From assembly GCF_009653635.1 (NCBI RefSeq), contig NZ_PPFD01000006.1:620001-684000 (forward strand): a stretch of 64,000 nucleotides of DNA, in the 5' to 3' direction. The stretch is from Endozoicomonas sp. OPT23. GTDB lineage: Bacteria > Pseudomonadota > Gammaproteobacteria > Pseudomonadales > Endozoicomonadaceae. Below, in pieces: positions 28,599-36,500 of the stretch. Under the pieces are notes generated by a model that was not told the origin of the DNA, searched no databases, and saw nothing but the letters and a program-made list of their open reading frames with translations. A program made the translations under genes and the position numbers. Each line of letters starts with the position of its first letter. The stretch's first letter is position 1.

Positions 28599-29453
28599 AT
28601 GTCCCATACAGCAGTGAAAGTAGGTCAGCACAATCGCCTGAAAGTGGTTGACCGTGCCGGCTTCGGCGTATTTCTCGACGGCGGTCAGTTCGATGAAATT
28701 CTGCTGCCCAAACGGTTTGTTCCTGAAGACTGTAAAGTAGGAGACGAACTGGATGTATTCGTTTATCTGGACTCCGATGACTGCCTGATCGCCACCACCG
28801 AAAAACCACTGGCCGAGGTCGGCGAATTTGCCTTCCTGAAGGTTAAGGAAGTCAACAAGGTTGGTGCTTTTCTTGACTGGAATTTAGGGAAGGACCTGCT
28901 GGTCCCATTCCGCGAGCAGCGGGTAAAAATGCTTCCTAATATGTCTTATGTCGTATACCTGCATCAGGATGACACCAGCCGACGTATTATTGCCTCCAGC
29001 CGTCTGCATCGTTTTATTGATCAGAAACCGGAAGACCTCAAGGATGGTCAGGAAGTATCCTTGCTGGTCAGTGACAAGACAGATCTGGGTTTTATGGCCA
29101 TCATCAATGGTCAGTATCAGGGCCTGCTGTTTAATCAGGAGATTGGTTCCAATGTTAGGACCGGCACCCGATTAAACGGTTTTATCAAACGCCTGCGTCC
29201 TGATGGAAAAATCGACCTTTGCCTCAGAAAACCCGGATTCGATCAATCAGAAATCGATACTATTTGTGACAGAATCATGGCGGAACTGGAAGCCTCTGAC
29301 GGCATCCTGTTGATGAATGACAAGAGCGATCCGGAGCAGATTAAAAAGGTTTTCGGTGTCAGTAAACGCAGTTTCAAGATGGCCATCGGAAAACTTTACA
29401 AAATGCGGAAAATTATGATTTTCCCTAAAGGCATTCAGTTAACTGAACACTGA
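28599..29453 (+). CDS. cvfB: CvfB-like S1-domain RNA-binding protein
   Basis: A 284-residue protein with the CvfB/YitL architecture: three S1-like beta-barrels (about residues 5-65, 68-130 and 140-205, e.g. GFGVFLDGGQFDEILLPKR and GAFLDWNLGKDLLVPFREQ), then a C-terminal winged helix with FGVSKRSFKMAIGKLYKMR. CvfB binds RNA and affects virulence-factor expression in Staphylococcus; the role in gammaproteobacteria is poorly known. I choose ATG 28599 (MSHTAVKVGQ); a GTG four codons upstream is possible. It is divergent from tdk. Confidence 0.85.
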   Translation: MSHTAVKVGQHNRLKVVDRAGFGVFLDGGQFDEILLPKRFVPEDCKVGDELDVFVYLDSDDCLIATTEKPLAEVGEFAFLKVKEVNKVGAFLDWNLGKDLLVPFREQRVKMLPNMSYVVYLHQDDTSRRIIASSRLHRFIDQKPEDLKDGQEVSLLVSDKTDLGFMAIINGQYQGLLFNQEIGSNVRTGTRLNGFIKRLRPDGKIDLCLRKPGFDQSEIDTICDRIMAELEASDGILLMNDKSDPEQIKKVFGVSKRSFKMAIGKLYKMRKIMIFPKGIQLTEH

Positions 29454-29789
29454 CGCTTATTGACAATTCAGCTATCCATCTCTTTGAAGACAACTGTCGA
29501 ATGATTTTTGTCTTTTATTATTTTATTGCAGCCTTAGTGCTGCAATACCTACGCAAGATAGCAACCATTTTTGATAGCAAAAGCAGGTTTCAGATGTTTG
29601 CCAACCACTAGGCTTTGACCTAAGTTTCTAGCTGTTCAGCGGATTGTCCTAATGGCATTGTGAGTCTCGGTACTGGCTGACTGGTAAGGGTAATTACCCA
29701 TCCCAAAAGCTTCTCCTGACCTTGATTATCAAGTTCAAGATGCACACAATCCGCTCTAATTCCTGTAACCAGCTGTTTTATCTAACAAA
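29454..29789. other. Intergenic region before the MarR-type gene
   Basis: 336 bp without a supported gene. It contains an 8-bp inverted repeat (ATTGCAGC / GCTGCAAT, 29525-29546) after a T-rich stretch and a direct repeat GATAGCAA near 29559 and 29574. No clear promoter boxes were found for the MarR-type gene. Confidence 0.35.
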
Positions 29790-30212
29790 ATGCGTAAGTA
29801 CGAAGACTCTCTTCCATTGAAGTTACTGAAGGCCAGAGAAGCTGCTATGAGCTTTTTTCGTCCCATGCTTCAGGAATATTCCATTACTGAACAGCAGTGG
29901 CGCGTTATGCGGGTTCTCAACGATGTTGAAGAGCTGGAAACGAAAAAGCTTGCCGAAGCCTGCTGTATTCTTAGTCCAAGCCTGACCGGTATTATTCAAC
30001 GTCTGGAGCAACAAGGTTATATAAGCCGCCGTAAATCCTCAGAAGATCATCGACGTATACTTGTAAGAGCCACTCCAAAAGCCACTCAACTTCTTGACAC
30101 AATGGCACCAACAGTTGAGGAAAGTTATGCAAGACTGACCCAAGGCCTGAGTCCAGAGAAAATGGAACAATTGAAAGATTTACTGGATGAAGTCAGCCTG
30201 CTGAATAACTGA
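29790..30212 (+). CDS. MarR-family transcriptional regulator, HpaR-like
   Basis: A 140-residue MarR-type protein. The winged helix-turn-helix spans about residues 40-105, with ITEQQWRVMRVLNDVEEL, LSPSLTGIIQRLEQQGYISR and the wing KSSEDHRRILVRATPKA. The wording matches HpaR/HpcR, the repressor of homoprotocatechuate degradation, but no hpa genes are present, so it may control other aromatic-responsive or stress genes. Such proteins dimerise and release DNA on binding phenolic ligands. The start is the ATG giving MRKYEDSLP. The peroxiredoxin gene lies 139 bp downstream on the same strand and is a possible target. Confidence 0.85.
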   Translation: MRKYEDSLPLKLLKAREAAMSFFRPMLQEYSITEQQWRVMRVLNDVEELETKKLAEACCILSPSLTGIIQRLEQQGYISRRKSSEDHRRILVRATPKATQLLDTMAPTVEESYARLTQGLSPEKMEQLKDLLDEVSLLNN

Positions 30213-30351
30213 CCCTTTCTATGTCGCTTGATACAGAAGGGGTCTGACGTCACTGGCTTGATACTTTATAACCTTGTATCTCCTTTGATATCTTTTACAA
30301 TCAGCCAGACTTCAACCATCTTCCCAGAATAAAGTCAGGAGATACCACGAC

Positions 30352-30822
30352 ATGATCCAGACAGGTGATAAGCTGCCAACCGTTAGCCTGAGCCTAACCG
30401 ATGGTGAGTCCGTTAATTCAACCGATTTCTTTGCAGGTAAAAAGGTAGTGCTTTTTGCTCTACCGGGTGCCTTTACACCTACCTGCTCTGCGGCACACCT
30501 TCCTGGTTATGTTGTTCTGGCCGACCAGATTAAAGAACAGGGCGTTGACGAAATTGCCTGCCTGTCGGTTAATGACTCATTTGTCATGAAAGCTTGGGGT
30601 GAATCCCAGAATGCAGAGCACCTCACCATGATTGCTGATGGTAATGCCGAGTTCACCAGGGCTATTGGTCTGGATATGAACACCGGCAGCTTTGGCGGTG
30701 TTCGCTCACAGCGTTATGCCATGATTGTTGAAGATGGTGTTGTCACCTTGTTGAATGTTGAAGCAGCAAAGAGCTTTGACGTCAGCAACGCTGAAACCAT
30801 TCTTGAAGCACTGAAGAACTAA
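30352..30822 (+). CDS. Peroxiredoxin, Prx5/AhpE-like
   Basis: A 156-residue atypical peroxiredoxin of the Prx5 group. The peroxidatic cysteine is Cys45 in ALPGAFTPTCSAAHLPGY, and the arginine of the active site lies in the later GVRSQRYAMI segment. It reduces hydrogen peroxide and organic peroxides. A second cysteine is at residue 70 (EIACLS), as in related proteins that use glutathione or glutaredoxin. No fused glutaredoxin domain is present. An AGGAG Shine-Dalgarno lies 10 bp before the start. It follows a MarR-type gene on the same strand. Confidence 0.92.
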   Translation: MIQTGDKLPTVSLSLTDGESVNSTDFFAGKKVVLFALPGAFTPTCSAAHLPGYVVLADQIKEQGVDEIACLSVNDSFVMKAWGESQNAEHLTMIADGNAEFTRAIGLDMNTGSFGGVRSQRYAMIVEDGVVTLLNVEAAKSFDVSNAETILEALKN

Positions 30823-30851
30823 AAGCGATCAAATACCTTCCAGAATAACGT

Positions 30852-30873
30852 CTGCAGCCTGCTCTGGCTGCAG
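30852..30873 (+). terminator. Possible terminator hairpin after the peroxiredoxin gene
   Basis: An 8-bp perfect stem (CTGCAGCC / GGCTGCAG) with a 6-nt loop lies 30 bp after the stop. The following sequence is CT-rich rather than a clean U-tract, so efficiency is uncertain. Confidence 0.45.
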
Positions 30874-31096
30874 CCTCTCTCTTCTATGAATAGAAATATT
30901 GATTCAAGCTATTATTTTTATCTTTAACTGCCCTGGAGACTGTCGCTTTTTCTATTCTGGGTTTAATCTGCTATCAAGTATTTTCGAAAGGCCGCCACCT
31001 ATCAGGGTCTACTGCCTTAGCTGATCGAATACTGCGCCAATATCATAATAAGGAAACATTTGAACCGTTTCTTTAGAGCGAGAGGGTGTTTACTTC

Positions 31097-32077
31097 ATGC
31101 CTGAGCAAACTTTTTACCATCAAAGTATCTGGACTGGCCGCATTGAACAAGAGGGCAAAGACCCTTCGTCACAATATTGGCACCAGCAGGTAAAACCGTT
31201 CTATGCCCATAAAGGCGAACCTGGCTTGGCTATTATCGGGCTGGCATCTGACGAAGGGTCTGTACGAAGCCAGCGTCGTCTAGGCACTGAAGAAGGGCCT
31301 GATGCTATCCGCAGTTCGTTATGCAACCTGCCCTGGAACAGGGCCGATCAGGCCTATGATATGGGCAACATTGTCTGTACCAACAAGAATCTTGATAAAG
31401 CTCAAAGTGAATACAGCGAAGCCGTTAGCCGTGCTCTAAACAACAGAATGCTACCTCTCGGCCTTGGTGGAGGCCAGGAGATCACCTGGGCAGGTTATCA
31501 AGGCTTGATTGAGCACCTGAGTCTCGATCGCAAAAGCCGCAAAAATATCAACATTGGTGTCATTAATTTTGACAGTTGTTTTGATCTTCAGCCCTCTGAT
31601 AAAGGTGCTTCTTCAACCACTGCTTTTAGACAAGTGCATGAACACTGCCAGCAACATCACAACCCCTTTCACTATCTGTGCCTGGGTATAAGTCGAACCA
31701 GTAACACTCGAGCGCAGTTTGAACAGGCTGACGAGCTGGATGTCGCCTGGCTCACCGATGATCAGGTAAATGATGACAACTATGAGTTTCTGATCGAAGA
31801 ACTGGAGTGCTTCACTGGCATGGTCGATCACGTTTATCTCAGTATTGACCTCAGTGTGTTCTCTGGCTGGCAGGCCCCAGGTGTCAGCGAACCTTCTGTG
31901 CGGGGCATTCCTCTGGAAGTAGCTGAAACATTACTGCAAGTTATCAAAAGCAGCGAAAAACTAAGAGTGATTGATGTTGCCGAGTACAACCCAAAATACG
32001 ATCATGACTCCCGTACCGCAAGACTGGCTTCATGGCTCATCCATCTGCTGACCAGCCAGGAAGAATTGATGAGTTAA
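31097..32077 (+). CDS. Formimidoylglutamase/arginase-family protein with degenerate metal site
   Basis: A 326-residue protein of the ureohydrolase fold, most like HutG. The first metal motif GGGHE reads GGGQE (Gln127), the DAHxD motif reads DSCFD (Asp159, Cys161, Asp163), and the SxDxD motif reads SIDLS (Asp251, Ser253). Thus three of the six usual manganese ligands are replaced while the surrounding family wording is kept (APGVSEPSVRGI). The frame is otherwise intact. No hutH, hutU or hutI gene is near. It is probably not an active binuclear-manganese formimidoylglutamase; it could be a regulatory pseudoenzyme, bind metal differently, or be decaying. Start is ATG 31097. Confidence 0.8.
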   Translation: MPEQTFYHQSIWTGRIEQEGKDPSSQYWHQQVKPFYAHKGEPGLAIIGLASDEGSVRSQRRLGTEEGPDAIRSSLCNLPWNRADQAYDMGNIVCTNKNLDKAQSEYSEAVSRALNNRMLPLGLGGGQEITWAGYQGLIEHLSLDRKSRKNINIGVINFDSCFDLQPSDKGASSTTAFRQVHEHCQQHHNPFHYLCLGISRTSNTRAQFEQADELDVAWLTDDQVNDDNYEFLIEELECFTGMVDHVYLSIDLSVFSGWQAPGVSEPSVRGIPLEVAETLLQVIKSSEKLRVIDVAEYNPKYDHDSRTARLASWLIHLLTSQEELMS

Positions 32078-32183
32078 TTGCTGTATTTTGCATCTAATAG
32101 CGGCCAGTTTGCAGCAAATACTTAACAGTCAGAAACGGGTATGAGAAAATGAGTCTCTTTGTCAATATAATAAAGAGAACATA

Positions 32184-33290
32184 ATGGATAAACCCCGTCG
32201 TATCTGGGTTAACACGCTTCTGTTTTCCCTGACGTTTGTTGCGGCAGTAACCCTGATTCCCTGGTATGGCTTTCACTATGGCTATACTGCCGCAGACATT
32301 ATCATAGCTGGTCTTTTCCTTGTTTTTAACGGCACAGCCATTACGGCTGGATACCATAGACTCTGGTCTCATAAAGCCTATGAAGCACACTGGAGCATGC
32401 GTCTCTGGTTTGCCATCTGGGGAGCCATGGCCACTCAGAACAGCATTATGCACTGGGCATCTGGTCACCGCCGTCACCACGCCTTTGTCGATGATTATGA
32501 CAAAGACCCTTACTCTGCCAAACGCGGTTTCTGGTTCTCCCATATTGGCTGGATGTTGAAAGAATACGATCCGAAAGCAAGCGATTTCTCCAACATCAAA
32601 GATCTGAAGCGTGACCCCATTGTGGTCTGGCAGCATAAGTACTACCTTCTCCTGGTACTGGCTACCAACATTGGCTTTCCTTTAATTGCAGGCCTGTTAA
32701 CCGGTAACGTAGTTGCAGCATTACTACTGGCTGGTGTTCTGAGACTGGTACTGAGCCATCATTTCACCTTCTTTATCAACTCACTTGCTCATATCTGGGG
32801 TAAAAGACCTTACACCGACAAAAATACGGCTCGGGATAACGGCGTTCTCGCTCTTTTAACCTGGGGAGAGGGCTACCATAACTACCACCATATATTTCAA
32901 TACGATTACCGCAACGGTATCCGCTGGTGGCACTATGACCCGACTAAATGGATCATTTACTTTGGTTCCAAAGTTGGACTGACCAAAGGGTTAAAACGCG
33001 TCAGCAACTATCGTATTGAAAAAGCCCGTATCGATATGCAATTTAAATACGCCAGTGAGAAGCTGACCTGTCAGCAGGCTCTGAAGAACCTTGAAGAACA
33101 ATACGAAGCCATCAGCCAGACCTGGCAAGAGTGGTCAAAGGTTCGCCAGCAATGGGTCGAATTGAAAAAAGAAGAACTAAAGCAGAATTGGGAAACCTCT
33201 GATGTTCATAAACAATATGAAGAGTTAAAAACCCTGCTTCAGGAACAACAAAAACAGTGGCAACTGGCTCGTGCTGGCCTACTGACTTAA
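32184..33290 (+). CDS. Acyl-CoA/fatty-acid desaturase with C-terminal helical tail
   Basis: A 368-residue membrane di-iron desaturase. The three histidine boxes are HRLWSH near residue 58, HRRHH near 95 and HNYHH near 235, with hydrophobic membrane segments between them. It should introduce a delta-9-type double bond into saturated acyl chains at the membrane, adjusting fluidity. After about residue 285 a charged, Gln/Glu/Lys-rich segment of about 80 residues, probably coiled coil, extends beyond the core desaturase fold. Single gene; the start ATG is preceded by AGAGAAC. Confidence 0.9.
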   Translation: MDKPRRIWVNTLLFSLTFVAAVTLIPWYGFHYGYTAADIIIAGLFLVFNGTAITAGYHRLWSHKAYEAHWSMRLWFAIWGAMATQNSIMHWASGHRRHHAFVDDYDKDPYSAKRGFWFSHIGWMLKEYDPKASDFSNIKDLKRDPIVVWQHKYYLLLVLATNIGFPLIAGLLTGNVVAALLLAGVLRLVLSHHFTFFINSLAHIWGKRPYTDKNTARDNGVLALLTWGEGYHNYHHIFQYDYRNGIRWWHYDPTKWIIYFGSKVGLTKGLKRVSNYRIEKARIDMQFKYASEKLTCQQALKNLEEQYEAISQTWQEWSKVRQQWVELKKEELKQNWETSDVHKQYEELKTLLQEQQKQWQLARAGLLT

Positions 33291-33598
33291 ATAGATAAAT
33301 ATGCTGTCTGGCGAACTATTCGACCAGGCAGGCCCCTCTCCTCATCTCATCATCCGCTAGTTGATAGCCAGATAAAATCGACTTTATATAAGCATTTATA
33401 AACATTATTAAGTAATCATAATTATCTAAAAAAACCATAAGCTAGCCTTTTAACTGGTCTATTCTTTTTATGATTTATAAAAGGAGAAAAGCATAGCTTT
33501 GTAAATGCTGTTTACCTTTTCGCCGAGCTGTCTTAAAAAAATCATACCTGCCCAGTTAATTAACTCTTCTGCAGGACAAGAAGCTGATTACATGTTTG
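33291..33598. other. AT-rich region upstream of the giant gene
   Basis: 308 bp with no supported gene. It is strikingly AT-rich around 33370-33490 and probably carries the promoter of the 1,851-codon gene. I could not fix a single -35/-10 pair because many AT-rich candidates exist. Confidence 0.35.
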
Positions 33599-36500
33599 AT
33601 GAAATATAAATCTGAACTTTTATTAAAACCAAAATCATCAGCTGTGAAATCTATCAGGTTATTTTGCTTTCTGATCACAACTTTTCTTTTTCCACAATTT
33701 ACTTATGCCGGACTTGTTAGTGATGCTGAAAAGGTCATTCAATATGAAGACCTGTTCAGACAGCTTGGCAGAATTATTAAGGAGATCACGGGCCTTAACA
33801 CAAGTCAGGACTATTATCCCAAGATCATTATCAAGTTCGATCAGTCAGGTCCCATCAGTGTTACTATTCAGGGAAATCCGGGGCAGACGCCTGCGGTCCC
33901 GGGAACACCAACACAAGAGTTGGGGCAGAAGCCCTTTAATTTTTATATCTCTCCACAAGAAAAAAATTTTGCTAAAGCTCTGGAAGCCGCGTTCGCAACC
34001 CGAGAGCTTAGATGGAAGGTAAAAGATGGTCAGCTGGAGGGGATGGGCATCAGCGACAGGATCCTACCCGGTTTTCCTGGTTTTTTTTCCAGTGCAGCAG
34101 AGCAGTTTGAAGTTCGACTGGCTATTAGAAATAGCACAGAAGAAAGCAGTGAGTGGCCATTCCGCCAAGTAACATCCAAGCGTATTCTCCAATCAAGTCC
34201 GCCAAGCAGCAATAAAACCTTCTTTTGTCACTACATCCATGATGGAGCATCTCATTACGATGTTTGTGTCGAGTATGATGCTTCTGACATGCTATACCCG
34301 ATCGATTATCTTCAACGGCAAAGTCAGTACGCAAGAAGAACACTCTTGTTTACGCCTGAAGACACAGAGCTAAAAGCAAGAGGGCTTAATCAGAATCAAG
34401 GCTACTATCTGAGTTTTCTTAATTACCTTGAAAAACAGCTACCTGGTAATTTTTTGAATCAGGAAGATACACTTAAAATTGACGTCAAGGAGCAGTATCC
34501 AGTCATCGAAACAGCCAATATCCGCGTGGTGGGTAGAGGGCAGTTTTCAGTTGTTTTTTCTATCGACAATGTCTTTCCTGGCCTTGCTCTACGCCGATTT
34601 TCCGGTTTTAAATCCCAGGAGGAGGCCAATAATTTTATTTTAACTCACCAGGCCGCTCTGGTTGCCTATACAGAGCTTGAGTTGCCCGTCATGCCCACAA
34701 CAACCGCGTTAGTAAAAGGTAAGGGGACATCCTATTCGGCCTACCTTATACAACCGCTTCTGACACCTGAACAATTGGCAGAGAACCATATAGAGAAATT
34801 TTTTTCTGATCCTGATGGCATCAATATGCAACTGGGAAGTGCCACTCACAAAACATACAGCCTGTATAACCGTGAAGCAGTCATGCTTATTCTTGAAGCT
34901 GTTCTGGCCGGTATTTACCAGAATTTACTGAAGCTTAACCGGGACGATTCTGCCGTTAGTATTTGCTGTGACGGTAAACCGGATAATTTTCAATGCGCTT
35001 TCCAGTACACCAGCGACTGGATTAAAGATGAACTGTCCGTTGACACTATTGGTACCACAGTGAGTTTGACCGATTTTCACCCCTGCTCTCTGGCTCTGTT
35101 TGGAAACCTGTTATTTGATGGCGGTCCACACAGCAAACTGTTTATGACACTTTTGGGCCAAACTCCTTTTGAGGATTATCAAAGAGGTATTCGTAGCTGG
35201 GCAAATGCCCAGAAACTGGCTACTAAAGCACTTGCTAACATCGCTTACCACGCCAGTGACCAAAGTGAAGACGAACTTGTGCTGCTGATCGAGCGGTCTA
35301 AACATGTCATTTACAGCTTATGGACAGCCCATGGTTCAGAACTGAATAGACGTTTCCAGAGGTTTAAGAATGGTGAGGATTCCGGCCAGGAGAATCCAGG
35401 ACTGGATTATAAAAAACTATTCTTCAACCTTGAGGACCTGAACCTGGAAACCGTTCTGGCTTACAGAGAAAACAGTCGAAGAAAAAATTTAAACCTCAGG
35501 CTCCATTACTACGTTCTGGGGATGGCCAGCACAATAGCACCAGACGAATATGAGTTGAACGACTTCACCCCTGTAGACTCTCAACAGGACTGGTGGCTCA
35601 GAGTGGTGTCTTTTTACCATGAAAAAGAACTAAAAGCTCTTTTGGAAGCCCGGATATACGATGCATTCCTGAATAAGGATCATGCAGAAGATCAACAGCG
35701 GTTAAGAGAACAAATAGCAAGCATTGTCAGTAACGATCAACTGTCACACCGAGCTGGTTTGTTGAGGCTTTTGCATTGGTACTTCAAGAAAATGAACCAT
35801 TCAGGATCACTTACCGGGAAGGACAGCAACGAGCTGCTCTTGATGCTGAGGGATCAGTGGTTAACCCATTTACACAACGACTTCGACCTTGAAATAAAGC
35901 AACTTATCAGTGACTTCATAGCGGCAGGATATGAATATGATGAAGCCAACTTGCCAAATATGCTTGAAAATAAAAACATTCAGGCATTTATCGATCAGAA
36001 AGTGGCATCAAGAAGCGAACAGGAAACCTTGATTAATGGGCTTTTAACTCATATATACAAAGGCCAACAGTCAGCTTTTACTCATATTTTTCAGACGGAC
36101 TCAGGACTGATAGAAGAGCTTGATATCCAGAGCTGGATCGATCAAGTAGTACCAGAATATAGGCAGAAAATCCGCCAGCAAGTTTCCCTTTATTGGCAGG
36201 AAGTAAATACTCAGGAACTCCCACCGCCATTTTCGCAACACGTCAGGACCCGTGCCCTTTTTAGAGAGGTCCAGCAGAATTTGTGGCAAGCCATTGCAGA
36301 GTATTCGAAGTGGAAGCAAATAAAAGACCTTCTCAGCTGGTACGTATCTACAGCCTTCATTCTCCCGGAAGAAGTTGCATCCACAGAGATCAGCGCCTCT
36401 TTGCTCAAGTTAAAAACAACTCCCTGGCTAGACATTGCCCAATCACGTTTCAGCACAAGAATGAGAGAGCTCAGTCTCAAACTTGCCAGCTTTAATCCAG

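Noticed and set aside
29525-29546. Inverted repeat ATTGCAGC/GCTGCAAT as terminator of cvfB
   Set aside because: The T-rich stretch precedes rather than follows the stem in the direction of transcription.
32094-32636. 180-codon minus-strand frame opposite the desaturase gene
   Set aside because: Overlaps the conserved desaturase with its histidine boxes; no independent motif.
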